64,000 bases of DNA from an uncultured Oceanospirillaceae bacterium (lineage in GTDB: Bacteria > Pseudomonadota > Gammaproteobacteria > Pseudomonadales > Balneatricaceae). The notes under the pieces were generated by a model. That model searched no databases, was not told the origin of the DNA, and saw only the letters and a list, made by a program, of their open reading frames with translations. Each line of letters begins with the position of its first letter. The first letter of the stretch is position 1. Position numbers and translations under genes: made by a program. The stretch lies in assembly GCA_913057435.1 (NCBI GenBank), contig CAJXNY010000023.1, positions 1 to 64,000 on the forward strand, in the 5' to 3' direction. This document shows positions 39,440 through 47,967 of the stretch, one piece after another.

Positions 39440-39763
39440 ATGACAACCACCGTTATGGAAATGGTTAACTTTACCCTCAAACCCGGTACTGATAATGCGC
39501 AGTGGCTGGCCAGCGCAGCTGAGCTGGAGGGTTTCCTGCACCAGCAGCCGGGGTTTCTGTATCGCGCTTTGACGCAGGATGAACAGGGCCTCTGGTACGA
39601 TGTGGTGTACTGGCGGGATATGGATGCGGCAGTTGCCGGTGGGAAGGCGTTTATGGCCTCCAGTCAGGGCCAGCAGATGTGCCAGTTTATCGAGCTGGAG
39701 ACGGTAAAAGTGCGTCATATGCCGGTCAGTGTTGAGGTGATGAGCTGCCAGGGTGCAGACTGA
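39440..39763 (+). CDS. ABM/dimeric alpha-beta barrel monooxygenase-like protein
   Basis: A 107-residue single-domain protein with AGGAG upstream. The ferredoxin-like ABM fold is suggested by VVYWRDMDAAVAGGKAF and the GFLYRALTQDEQGLWYDVVYW core. Such proteins handle small aromatic or reactive compounds. It precedes a YafY-type regulator by 36 bases, which probably controls it. Confidence 0.72.
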   Translation: MTTTVMEMVNFTLKPGTDNAQWLASAAELEGFLHQQPGFLYRALTQDEQGLWYDVVYWRDMDAAVAGGKAFMASSQGQQMCQFIELETVKVRHMPVSVEVMSCQGAD

Positions 39764-39799
39764 CGTAACGTGAATTTGTTGTAAACAGAAAGGATCACC

Positions 39800-40501
39800 A
39801 TGCAAAAAGGCGAGCGCCTGTTTCAGTTACTAACCCTGCTGCGTAGCCGTCGCACCGTGATGACAGCGGCGCAGCTGGCGCAGCGGCTGGAGGTGTCGGA
39901 GCGCACCATTTATCGAGATATGCAGGCGCTATCCCTGTCAGGAATCCCTATTCAGAGTGAAGCCGGGGTCGGTTATCGTCTGCAACCCGGCTTTGCCGTA
40001 CCGCCGCTGATGTTTGATGAAGCGGAGCTGGAAGCGTTGCTGCTGGGGGTGCGGATGGTGCAGGGCTGGAGTGATAAAAGCCTTGGCCAGGCGGCTGACC
40101 GGGCCTTGCAGAAAATCCATGCGGTATTGCCTGAAGCACTACACCAGCGTCACTGCGATCAGCCCGAATGGCTGCTGGTGCCGGATTACTTTCAGCACAA
40201 CAGTCAGTACAGCGATCAGCTGCGGGGTGCGATCAAAGCCTGCCTGCGCGTGTCGATTGATTATCAGCGCGCAGACAACATGCCTTCACAACGAACACTG
40301 TGTCCGCTGGGGCTGGTGTACTGGGGGAAAGTCTGGTGTCTGCTGGCCTGGTGTGAATTACGTGGCCAGTACCGGCAGTTTCGGCTGGACCGGATTCAGG
40401 CACTAGAAGTGCTGGAGATGCACTTCAGCACCGGCCCTGACTGCAACCTGCAACACTGCCTGCAGGTAATGACGGCGGAGGAAGCTGCGAAGCATACTTA
40501 G
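39800..40501 (+). CDS. YafY-type HTH/WYL-domain regulator
   Basis: A 233-residue regulator with an N-terminal DeoR-like helix-turn-helix (residues 5-60; MTAAQLAQRLEVSERTIYRDMQALSLSGIPI) and a WYL effector domain (LRVSIDYQRAD...TLCPLGLVYWGKVWCLLAWCEL). An AGAAAGGA precedes the ATG. It lies downstream of the ABM gene and converges on puuB. Confidence 0.9.
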   Translation: MQKGERLFQLLTLLRSRRTVMTAAQLAQRLEVSERTIYRDMQALSLSGIPIQSEAGVGYRLQPGFAVPPLMFDEAELEALLLGVRMVQGWSDKSLGQAADRALQKIHAVLPEALHQRHCDQPEWLLVPDYFQHNSQYSDQLRGAIKACLRVSIDYQRADNMPSQRTLCPLGLVYWGKVWCLLAWCELRGQYRQFRLDRIQALEVLEMHFSTGPDCNLQHCLQVMTAEEAAKHT

Positions 40502-40542
40502 TTCCGCTGCTCGGTGTGGTTTTACGTCTGCGCCTGTTCCAG

Positions 40543-40604
40543 AACCGGACGCGCATGGAATGCGCTGCTACAGCGGTAGCAGGCTGTCCCACGGGCGTCC
40601 GGTT
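40543..40604. repeat. 62-nt multibranch inverted-repeat structure between convergent genes
   Basis: Outer arms AACCGGACGC (40543-40552) and GCGTCCGGTT (40595-40604) enclose two smaller perfect hairpins, CGCAT-gga-ATGCG (40552-40564) and CTGCTAC-agcg-GTAGCAG (40565-40582). It could end transcription of both flanking genes or be a REP-like element. Confidence 0.6.
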
Positions 40605-40617
40605 ACCAATCGCGGGC

Positions 40618-41904
40618 TCAAAAACCCAGCTGGTCGCGCAGGTTGTAGTACCAGGCGCCCATGGCCGTCAGCGGGATGCGGAATGTCCGGCCCCCTGGGA
40701 AGTTGGGTTGCGGCAGGCGGGTAAATACATCGAAACGTTCAGCCTGGCCTTTAATCGCTTCGGCCATCACTCGGCCTGCCAGGTGGGAGCTGGCCACGCC
40801 GTGGCCGCTGTAGCCCTGGGCGTAGTAGATGTTGCTGCCGATGCGGCCAAACTGCGGCAGGCGCATCAGGGTCAGCAGGAAGTTGCCGGTCCAGGCGTAG
40901 TCCACTTTGACATTGCTCAGCTGCGGAAACGTCTTGATCAGGTTGGGGCGGATCTTCTGTTCGATTTTGTCCGGTTCACGGGCACCGTACGTCACACCGC
41001 CACCGTAGATCAGCCGACCATCGCCAGACAGACGGAAGTAATCCAGCAGGTAGTTACAGTCTTCCACGCAGTTGTCTTTTGGCAGCAGCTCTTTTTGCAG
41101 GGCTTCAGACAGCGGTTCGGTGGTCAGTACCTGGGTGCCACAGGGGATCGCTTTCTGTTCCAGTGTTGGAATCAGATCGCCCAGGTAGGCGTTACCGGCC
41201 ACGATCACATAGTCAGCGGTGACGGAGCCATTTTCGGTGATGACACGGGCTTTATCACCTTCTTTTACTTCGATGACTTTGGAGCCTTCAAAGATCTGCC
41301 CGCCCAGTGATTCCAGCGCGGCGGCTTCGCCCAGCACCAGGTTCAGTGGGTGGAAATGGCCGCCGCTTTTATCCAGCAGGCCACCGACGTAACGTTCGGA
41401 GCCAACGTAGTCTTTAATGCCATCGGCAGACAGCATTTCCAGCTGCTCATGGCCGTAGCGTTCCCACAGCGCTTTTTTGCCTTCCATCTCCTTGAGCTGG
41501 CCCGGGTTACAGGCGGCAAAGATACCGCCGTTTTTCAGATCACAGTCGATGTTGTATTTATCGACGAAGCCACGGATCACCTGACCGCCTTCAAAGGCCA
41601 TACTGCCCATGGCCGTGGCGGTGTCCTGGCCGTAATGGCGTTCGATAAAGTCGATATCACGGCTGTAGCTGTGGACGATCTGGCCACCGTTACGGCCGGA
41701 GGCACCGAAGCCAACCCGGCTGCCCTCCAGAACGGTGACCTTAAAGCCCAGCTCTGCCAGATGAATGGCGGAGGACAGGCCGGTGAAGCCAGCACCGATG
41801 ATGCATACATCGGTGCTGATATCGCCGTTCAGTGCCGGGCGCTGGTTTTTGTCGTTGGCTGACGCCGCGTAGTAAGAGCCGGTGTGGGCAATGGGTGCTG
41901 ACAT
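40618..41904 (-). CDS. puuB: gamma-glutamylputrescine oxidoreductase
   Basis: FAD enzyme of the DAO family that oxidises gamma-glutamylputrescine to the aldehyde with release of ammonia and hydrogen peroxide. The FAD-binding VCIIGAGFTGLSSAIHLAELG (residues 33-53), GFGASGRNGGQ and the C-terminal YYAQGYSGHGVASSHLAGRVMAE are typical; 428 residues is full length. It is the last minus-strand gene of the puu group, after an NhaC-type carrier. Confidence 0.9.
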   Translation of the reverse strand: MSAPIAHTGSYYAASANDKNQRPALNGDISTDVCIIGAGFTGLSSAIHLAELGFKVTVLEGSRVGFGASGRNGGQIVHSYSRDIDFIERHYGQDTATAMGSMAFEGGQVIRGFVDKYNIDCDLKNGGIFAACNPGQLKEMEGKKALWERYGHEQLEMLSADGIKDYVGSERYVGGLLDKSGGHFHPLNLVLGEAAALESLGGQIFEGSKVIEVKEGDKARVITENGSVTADYVIVAGNAYLGDLIPTLEQKAIPCGTQVLTTEPLSEALQKELLPKDNCVEDCNYLLDYFRLSGDGRLIYGGGVTYGAREPDKIEQKIRPNLIKTFPQLSNVKVDYAWTGNFLLTLMRLPQFGRIGSNIYYAQGYSGHGVASSHLAGRVMAEAIKGQAERFDVFTRLPQPNFPGGRTFRIPLTAMGAWYYNLRDQLGF

Positions 41905-41991
41905 GTTCTGGTTACCTGTTTCAGCCCTCTATGAGGCTGATTTATCTTGAAATTCCGGGCCTTTCTTGCACATTAGCAAGGGCCGTTAATT

Positions 41992-42017
41992 AAAAAGGGG
42001 ATCTGCATCAGATCCCC
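41992..42017 (-). terminator. Rho-independent terminator of the NhaC-type gene
   Basis: GGGGATCTG-cat-CAGATCCCC (41997-42017); on the minus strand it is followed by TTTTT, so it ends transcription coming from the carrier gene and separates it from puuB. Confidence 0.85.
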
Positions 42018-42021
42018 TGTT

Positions 42022-42041
42022 GCCCCGGCCTGCGCCGGGGC
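42022..42041. repeat. second GC-rich hairpin beside the terminator
   Basis: GCCCCGGC-ctgc-GCCGGGGC, an 8-bp stem directly before the terminator on the minus strand; the two hairpins stand in tandem after the carrier gene. Confidence 0.6.
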
Positions 42042-42064
42042 GATGTTGTAGATATGGCTGTCGA

Positions 42065-43543
42065 TCAGGCCATAGAAAAACCCAGAATCAGCAGGCTGAT
42101 AAACGCCAGCGCACCGCCCATCAGGGCATAAGGAATCTGGGTGATGGCATGGTCCATGGTGCTACAGCCTGAGCCTTGCGCCGACAGTACGGTGGAGTCA
42201 CTGAAGAAGCAGGCGTGGCTACCAAATGCGGAGGCCGACAGCAGGGCTCCGATGGTCAGTGGCATGGAGACATCCATGCTCTGCGCCAGCGGGATGACGA
42301 TTGGCAGGGAGATGACAAACACCCCCCAGCTGGAACCGGTGGCGAATACCACCGCCGCCATTACGACGAACACAGCAGCAGGCAGCAGCTCACTCGACAG
42401 GTAAGGGACAAGGGTATCGATGATGTATGGGGTCATGCCCAGCTGATCATTGATCTCTTTGACCATAAAGCCAGCGGCAACCATGGCAATCGGCTGCAGC
42501 ATGATTTTAAAGCCAGTCAGCATGGACTCGACCAGCTCGCCAAAGCTCAGCAGGCGCTGCCAGTAGTACAGCACCATGGTGAAGATTGAGGCTACCAGTG
42601 CGCCTTTAAGCAGATCGATGTCGTAGTACATCGATGCGCCTACCAGTACGGCCATCGGCAGCAGGAAGTTCATCAACCCACGCATCGGCGAGGTTTCAGG
42701 TAAATCACTGGTATCGAAACCGATCTGCTCACCGCCATCGGGAATCGGCTGACCTGCCTGGGCCCGTGCTTCGGCTTTTTTCATCGGACCGATATCCGGA
42801 ATAATATCGGCGACCACCAGCCAGACGATAACCAGCGCTGCCCAGCCATAGGCCATGTACGGAATTGACTCGATGTACAGCATCATGCCCGCGCCTTCAG
42901 CGGCGGCATTGTTCTCTTCCAGCAGCGCGGCAAAGTATACCGCCCAGGTGGAAACAGGCACCAGAATACACACCGGTGCAGCGGTGGAGTCCACCACAAA
43001 GGCCAGCTTCTCACGGGAGATGCGGTAGCGGTCGGTGAGGTTTTTCATCGACGCGGACACGGCCAGTGAGTTGAGGTAGTCATCGATAAACACCGCCAGC
43101 CCCAGCACGGTGGTGCCGATCAGAGTCTGACGTTTGTTTTTCAGCCGATGGACCAGCATGCCACTGAAGGCCAGCACGCTGCCGCCTTTTTCCAGCATGG
43201 TGATCAGGCCGCCCATCATGCCGCAAACCAGAATAATCCAGGCGATGGTTTCATTCATCATTACGCTGGTGGCGGTATCACCCAGGCTGGTGAACACGGC
43301 GTCCGGATTTGGATCAAGTAACAGCAGGCCTGCCATAATACCGGCAAAAATAGACTCCAGCGGCCGCTTGGTAATGATGGCGGTCGCCACGATCAGTAAC
43401 GAAGGTAACAGGCTGAGAATGCCGTAGGCTTCACCTTCCTGCTGCAGGGTGGACATAAAGCCGAACGCGATGGCGATTAATGTACAGGCGCCAACCGTCT
43501 TCCATGGTGGGGTCGTGATTCGAGTTTTTACTGCTGTATTCAT
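42065..43543 (-). CDS. NhaC-family Na+/H+ antiporter-like carrier
   Basis: A 492-residue membrane protein with about 12 helices. Family stretches include GMMGGLITMLEKGGS, FIDDYLNSLAVSASMKNLTDRYRISREKLAFVVDSTAAPVCILVPVSTW (shortened recognition: FIDDYLN and DSTAAPVC) and FATGSSWGVFVISLPIVIPLA. Members exchange sodium, protons or organic cations and carboxylates. Placed between puuB and the aldehyde dehydrogenase, it could be the importer of putrescine or a related amine in this cluster, replacing PuuP; that is inference. Confidence 0.85.
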   Translation of the reverse strand: MNTAVKTRITTPPWKTVGACTLIAIAFGFMSTLQQEGEAYGILSLLPSLLIVATAIITKRPLESIFAGIMAGLLLLDPNPDAVFTSLGDTATSVMMNETIAWIILVCGMMGGLITMLEKGGSVLAFSGMLVHRLKNKRQTLIGTTVLGLAVFIDDYLNSLAVSASMKNLTDRYRISREKLAFVVDSTAAPVCILVPVSTWAVYFAALLEENNAAAEGAGMMLYIESIPYMAYGWAALVIVWLVVADIIPDIGPMKKAEARAQAGQPIPDGGEQIGFDTSDLPETSPMRGLMNFLLPMAVLVGASMYYDIDLLKGALVASIFTMVLYYWQRLLSFGELVESMLTGFKIMLQPIAMVAAGFMVKEINDQLGMTPYIIDTLVPYLSSELLPAAVFVVMAAVVFATGSSWGVFVISLPIVIPLAQSMDVSMPLTIGALLSASAFGSHACFFSDSTVLSAQGSGCSTMDHAITQIPYALMGGALAFISLLILGFSMA

Positions 43544-43638
43544 AATTCACGTTTCTTATTGATATTAGGGTTTAGCATGAATATCCGCACCGTAATACAG
43601 CTGTTCGCTACGGTGCAGTAAGGCTTCTACACTGTCCG

Positions 43639-45060
43639 TCAGCCCGGCAGTTGCATAGATTTGAGCTCGATGTATTCATCCAGACCGGCGTCGCCCCATT
43701 CGCGGCCATTACCTGACTGCTTGAAGCCGCCAAACGGCGCTTCATAGTTAAAGCCGCCGCCATTCAGGCTGATCTGGCCCGCCTGGATTTTACGAGCCAG
43801 TTGTTGGGCTGCAGGAATATCGGCCGCCCACACTGCTGCAGCCAGGCCGTAAGGGGTGTCGTTGGCGATGGCGATGGCGTCGGCTTCATCAGCATAAGGG
43901 ATCAGGCACAGTACCGGGCCAAAAATCTCTTCGCGAGCGATGCGCATCTGGTTGTTAACATCAGCAAAAACAGTGGGTTGTACATAGGCACCCTGTTCCA
44001 GCCCGGCCGGGCTTGCCGTACCACCGGTGACCAGGGTGGCACCTTCGTTAAGGCCCGTCTGAATGTATTCCAGTACGCGCTCTTTCTGCGCCATGCTGCT
44101 CATCGGGCCCAGGTAGCTGCTGCTATCCATCGGGTCACCCTGTACGACGTTTTCAGCGGCGGCTTTGGCCAGCGCAACGGCGTCGGCGTAGCGACTTTGA
44201 GGCACCAGCATACGGGTCAGGGAACAGCAGATCTGGCCGGAGTTGACCATCACATCCTTAACGCCGAACTCCACCGCAGCGACCAGGTCAGCGTCTTCAG
44301 TGATCAGCAGGGGTGACTTGCCGCCCAGCTCCTGACAGACCCGTTTCAGACTTGGCGCGGCGGCCTGGGCGATATGGATCCCGGCCTGCGTTGAACCGGT
44401 GAAGGACACCATGTCTACGTCCGGGTGGTTACACAGCGGGGCGCCGACATTAAGGCCATCACCGCTGACCAGGTTAAATACCCCGGCAGGCAGGCCGACT
44501 TCATCAGCGACTTCGGCAAAGATGTAAGCATGCAGCGGGCTGATCTCGGAGGGTTTCAGCACCATGGTGCAGCCTGCGGCCAGTGCCGGAGCGACTTTAC
44601 CCACCAGCTGGTGCAGCGGCACGTTCCACGGCGTGATAAACGCACAGACGCCGACCGCTTCACGGTTGATAACGGAGTTGCCGACTTTCTCGATCTCGTC
44701 CATATGGGCTGCGCGGGAGACATAGCTGCGCATACCGGAGATTGGCCCGGCGACCTGCCAGCCACGGGACAGATGCAGTGGCATGCCCATCTCCTGGGTG
44801 ATGGTCAGCGCCAGTTCTTCACTGCGCGCTTCCAGCCCCAGACAGATCTTTTCAATAAAGTCCGCCCGGACTGCTGCCGGGGTGCAGGACCAGTCATAGA
44901 ACGCGGCCTGTGCTGCCTTTACGGCCTGATCAACATCCTGCTCAGTGGCATCGGTTACCTGGGCGATAAAGTCGCCAGTGGCCGGATTGGTCACTGCCCG
45001 TGGGCTGCCGTGGGCTGCACACCACTGGCCATTGATATAAAGCTGTTCTCGAATCTGCAT
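43639..45060 (-). CDS. NAD(P)-dependent aldehyde dehydrogenase, PuuC-like role
   Basis: A 473-residue aldehyde dehydrogenase from the ATG at 45060 (AAGGA nine bases upstream; the track start adds 14 residues). Cofactor and active-site motifs are ITPWNVPLHQL, LKPSEISP, ELGGKSPLLI and the catalytic Cys in NSGQICCSL. Set between puuA and the carrier, it probably oxidises gamma-glutamyl-aminobutyraldehyde to gamma-glutamyl-GABA. It starts 21 bases before the puuA stop codon region on the same strand. Confidence 0.88.
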   Translation of the reverse strand: MQIREQLYINGQWCAAHGSPRAVTNPATGDFIAQVTDATEQDVDQAVKAAQAAFYDWSCTPAAVRADFIEKICLGLEARSEELALTITQEMGMPLHLSRGWQVAGPISGMRSYVSRAAHMDEIEKVGNSVINREAVGVCAFITPWNVPLHQLVGKVAPALAAGCTMVLKPSEISPLHAYIFAEVADEVGLPAGVFNLVSGDGLNVGAPLCNHPDVDMVSFTGSTQAGIHIAQAAAPSLKRVCQELGGKSPLLITEDADLVAAVEFGVKDVMVNSGQICCSLTRMLVPQSRYADAVALAKAAAENVVQGDPMDSSSYLGPMSSMAQKERVLEYIQTGLNEGATLVTGGTASPAGLEQGAYVQPTVFADVNNQMRIAREEIFGPVLCLIPYADEADAIAIANDTPYGLAAAVWAADIPAAQQLARKIQAGQISLNGGGFNYEAPFGGFKQSGNGREWGDAGLDEYIELKSMQLPG

Positions 45061-45080
45061 AACGGTTTTCCTTGGGCCAA

Positions 45081-46451
45081 TTACAGGGTGCTGAGGAACC
45101 ACTGGGTTTCCAGGGTGGTGACATGGCGTTCAAACTCGGCCAGCTCGGACGCTTTACAGGTGGCGAACAGCTCGACGAAGCGGCTGCCAAAATACTCACG
45201 GATCAGGTCACTGTTGCGCAGGGCGTCCAGTGTATCGGGCAGGCGGTTGGGCAGGTTTTCCCGCTCGGTGGCAAAGGCGTTGCCAACGATCGGTGCCGGA
45301 GGCGTAATCTGCGCCGTCAGACCGTGATGAATCCCGGCCAGCAGGGCGGCCATCACCAGATACGGATTGGCATCGGCACCGGAGATACGGTGTTCAATAC
45401 GACGGGCCGCATCAGGGCCAGCCGGAATACGCACGGCCACGGTGCGGTTATCTACACCCCAGGTGGGTGCCATCGCCACGTAGTAACCTGGCTGCAGACG
45501 GCGGTAAGAGTTTACGTTGGGGCAGAACAGCGCCATGGAATCCGCCATCATGGCCAGCAGCCCACCGACCGCATGTTGCAGTTTATCGCTGTACGGCTGG
45601 CCGCTCTGGGCGAAGACATTGTTGCCGTCGCTGTCGAGCAGGCTGATATGAATGTGCAGGCCGTTACCGGCTTCATTTTCATAGGGACGGGCCATAAACG
45701 ACGCTTCCATACCGTGTTTGTCGGCGGTGGCTTTGATTACCCGTTTCAGCAAAATGGCGTTGTCACAGGCGGCCAGTGGGTCATCCTGGTGTTTGAGATT
45801 GATCTCGAACTGGCCCGGTGCGTTCTCGGCCACGGCAGTATCTGCCGGGATGCCCTGGGCGGTGGTGTAGTCAGCGATGTCGTGCAGGAAGTCGGCGTAG
45901 TTATCCAGGTCAGTAATCGAGTACACCTGAGTATGGCCTTCACGCTTGCCGGTTTTTGGCGACAGTGGTGGTTGTGGCTTACCGTGCTGATCACGATTCT
46001 GATCAAGCAGGTAGAACTCCAGCTCAACGGCGACCACCGGAGTCAGCCCCAGTGCCTTGAGGCGGTCCAGCTGCTGCGCCAGCACATGGCGCGGATCAGC
46101 AAAGAATGGACTGCCGTCGCTTTCGTACATATTCATCAGCAACTGTGCCATGGGCCGTTTCTGCCATGGTGTGGTGGTCAGGCTACTGGCGACTGGCTTG
46201 CAGGGCTGATCCGGCTCACCAATCTCCAGCCCCAGGCCGCATTCTTCAATGGTGTTACCGGTGATATCCAGCGAAAAAACGGAGGCAGGCATGGCAACGC
46301 CTTCCTTATACACCTTGCTCAGGGCTTCACGTTCAATGCGTTTGCCGCGTACCACACCGTTGAGGTCGGGTAACAGCAGGTCAATGGCTTCAACGTCCGG
46401 GTGGCTGGCTAAAAAGGTATCGGTTTCAAGGCGTGGGCTATGTGACGACAT
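45081..46451 (-). CDS. puuA: gamma-glutamylputrescine synthetase (glutamine-synthetase family)
   Basis: ATP-dependent ligation of glutamate to putrescine, the first step of the Puu pathway. The 456-residue glutamine synthetase fold has VELEFYLL (metal site), GQFEINLKH, NGLHIHISLLD, and AVRIPAGPDAARRIEHRISGADANPYL. The adenylylation Tyr region of GlnA is absent. The context with puuB, aldehyde dehydrogenase and divergent puuD supports the Puu assignment over other glutamylamide synthetases. It heads the minus-strand puu genes. Confidence 0.9.
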   Translation of the reverse strand: MSSHSPRLETDTFLASHPDVEAIDLLLPDLNGVVRGKRIEREALSKVYKEGVAMPASVFSLDITGNTIEECGLGLEIGEPDQPCKPVASSLTTTPWQKRPMAQLLMNMYESDGSPFFADPRHVLAQQLDRLKALGLTPVVAVELEFYLLDQNRDQHGKPQPPLSPKTGKREGHTQVYSITDLDNYADFLHDIADYTTAQGIPADTAVAENAPGQFEINLKHQDDPLAACDNAILLKRVIKATADKHGMEASFMARPYENEAGNGLHIHISLLDSDGNNVFAQSGQPYSDKLQHAVGGLLAMMADSMALFCPNVNSYRRLQPGYYVAMAPTWGVDNRTVAVRIPAGPDAARRIEHRISGADANPYLVMAALLAGIHHGLTAQITPPAPIVGNAFATERENLPNRLPDTLDALRNSDLIREYFGSRFVELFATCKASELAEFERHVTTLETQWFLSTL

Positions 46452-46472
46452 GCGCTGGTCTCTTCAAAATAG

Positions 46473-46655
46473 TGATCAGGGCAGTGCTGAAATCAGCAAA
46501 AAACAGCTCAGTGATCAAAATATCGTTAATGTTTTTTATAAATCCTATGCGCCAGGCCCCCTTGTCGTCAATCTGTAATGATAAAAAATGTGATCACTAA
46601 TCTGTATTGTTGGTTTTTATGAGATCTTTTTGTTAATAATTGCCACTAGTGATCA
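46473..46655. promoter_or_regulatory. four TGATCA operator-like sites in the puuA/puuD divergent region
   Basis: TGATCA occurs at 46473-46478, 46512-46517, 46591-46596 and 46650-46655, each within GTGATCA or TGATCAC and mostly followed by A-rich sequence (AGTGATCAAAA). Four six-base palindromes within 183 bp is far above chance. They flank both promoters and are good candidates for the HTH-cupin regulator encoded at 53365. Confidence 0.6.
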
Positions 46656-46745
46656 AAAAAATGATTGCCTTTGCTTGCGCGCCTGGATAGGTTGTTTTTG
46701 CTCAGTCTGTCGGACTGATTAAAAAACAGATCGTTTGGGGTTGTT

Positions 46746-47531
46746 ATGAAACATCACAGTGGTTCGCCGGAAGCTCTTCCATTGGTAGGTATGCCTGCCT
46801 GTAGCCAGCAGGTGGGCATTCACCCTTCGCAGGCAGTGGGTGAGAAGTACATCAATGCCGCAGTTCAGGGCGCGGGTGTTGCGCCGCTGCTGATTCCCGC
46901 ACTGGGTGAGCAGACGCTACAGTTTCTGCCGGGGCTGGATGGCCTGCTGCTGACCGGCAGTTATTCCAATGTTGAGCCGCACCACTACGGTGCTGAGCCA
47001 GAAATTGCCGATGACACCTCAGACCCTAAACGTGATGCCACCACCCTGGCGCTGATCCGGGCCGCCATTGAGCAACAGATTCCGGTGCTGGGCATCTGCC
47101 GTGGTTTCCAGGAGATCAACGTGGCGCTGGGCGGTTCTCTGCATCAGCAGTTGTGGACAGTGCCCGGCATGATGGAACACCGTGAGAAGAAAGGCCTGAC
47201 CCTTGAAGAGCAATACGCCGTTGCCCATCCCGTCAGTCTGAACCCGCAAGGCTTACTGGCGCAGCTGATGAATGGCGAACTGGAGCAGGGAGTGAACTCG
47301 CTGCATGGCCAGGGGGTTGATCGGCTGGCCGACAGCCTGCGTGTGGAAGCTACGGCCCCCGATGGGCTGGTGGAAGCCTTCTCGCTGGCCAGTAATAACA
47401 GCTTTTTACTGGCGGCGCAGTGGCACCCGGAATGGCAGCTGGACCGCCACCCGTTCTATCTGGAAATTTTTCGCGCCTTTGGCGCAGCCTGCCAGCAGCG
47501 CCGTTTGCAGCGTGAGGCATTGCAGCGCTGA
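46746..47531 (+). CDS. puuD: gamma-glutamyl-GABA hydrolase
   Basis: Class I glutamine-amidotransferase-like hydrolase that releases GABA and glutamate from gamma-glutamyl-GABA. The 261 residues show nucleophile C118 in LGICRGFQEIN and the His/Glu of AAQWHPEWQ; NSLHGQG is the family substrate loop. It is divergent from puuA across the TGATCA region and followed by three hairpins. Confidence 0.92.
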   Translation: MKHHSGSPEALPLVGMPACSQQVGIHPSQAVGEKYINAAVQGAGVAPLLIPALGEQTLQFLPGLDGLLLTGSYSNVEPHHYGAEPEIADDTSDPKRDATTLALIRAAIEQQIPVLGICRGFQEINVALGGSLHQQLWTVPGMMEHREKKGLTLEEQYAVAHPVSLNPQGLLAQLMNGELEQGVNSLHGQGVDRLADSLRVEATAPDGLVEAFSLASNNSFLLAAQWHPEWQLDRHPFYLEIFRAFGAACQQRRLQREALQR

Positions 47532-47552
47532 GCTGACAGCGTGCGTTACTGA

Positions 47553-47592
47553 ATTACTCTGGAGTAATACAGGCCCGGTGTCGTCCGGGCCT
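47553..47592 (+). repeat. two tandem hairpins after puuD
   Basis: ATTACTC-tg-GAGTAAT (47553-47568) and AGGCCCGG-tgtcgt-CCGGGCCT (47571-47592), both perfect, precede the T-tailed terminator. They may protect or terminate the puuD mRNA. Confidence 0.6.
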
Positions 47593-47603
47593 GACGTCGA
47601 CTT

Positions 47604-47639
47604 GGCCGGCCTCCCATATTGGGATGGCCGGTTTTTTTT
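47604..47639 (+). terminator. Rho-independent terminator after puuD
   Basis: CCGGCC-t-CCCA pairs with TGGG-at-GGCCGG (47606-47631), followed by eight T. Confidence 0.9.
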
Positions 47640-47967
47640 GCCTGCTGTTTACTGCCCCCGTTACGGTGGTGCTATTTCTGCTTATGTCTTGATAAATAAA
47701 CTGTACCAAATGTCAGGTTGTTGTTTTTTATATTTCATATAATCATTAATATTGATAATTCCTTTCGTTTTTGTGCGAAATGGCGATAAGAAACGAAAGC
47801 ACATTTCTCCGTCTCCCACCTATACTGAATTTAACAATTTAGCCCGGCGCAATCTTACCCGCCAGGGCCTGGCCACCCCTTAATAATGATAATAACCGTG
47901 ACCGCCGATACACCGCCTGGACCGTTCTATGCTGTGGTGTCGCCGAAGGAACGGACTGGAGACGCCC
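47640..47967. other. 328-bp promoter region of the E1-E2 genes
   Basis: The region has no coding frame. An inverted repeat CTTTCGTTT (47762-47770) / AAACGAAAG (47791-47799) lies in an AT-rich stretch and is the best operator candidate. No TGATCA site is present, so these genes may not share the puu operator. Confidence 0.5.

Noticed and set aside
40543-40604. integron attC-like recombination site
   Set aside because: The arms do not carry the RYYYAAC/GTTRRRY core and no integrase or cassette array is nearby.
44425-45327. 300-codon plus-strand frame
   Set aside because: Antisense to the aldehyde dehydrogenase and puuA; no domain.
45072-46373. 433-codon open frame on the plus strand
   Set aside because: It lies fully antisense to puuA, which has clear glutamine-synthetase motifs; the frame is a codon-bias shadow with His/Gln-rich non-protein-like sequence.
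46473-46655. CRISPR-like repeat array
   Set aside because: The repeats are six-base palindromes with unequal spacing and no repeat-spacer pattern; an operator cluster fits better.
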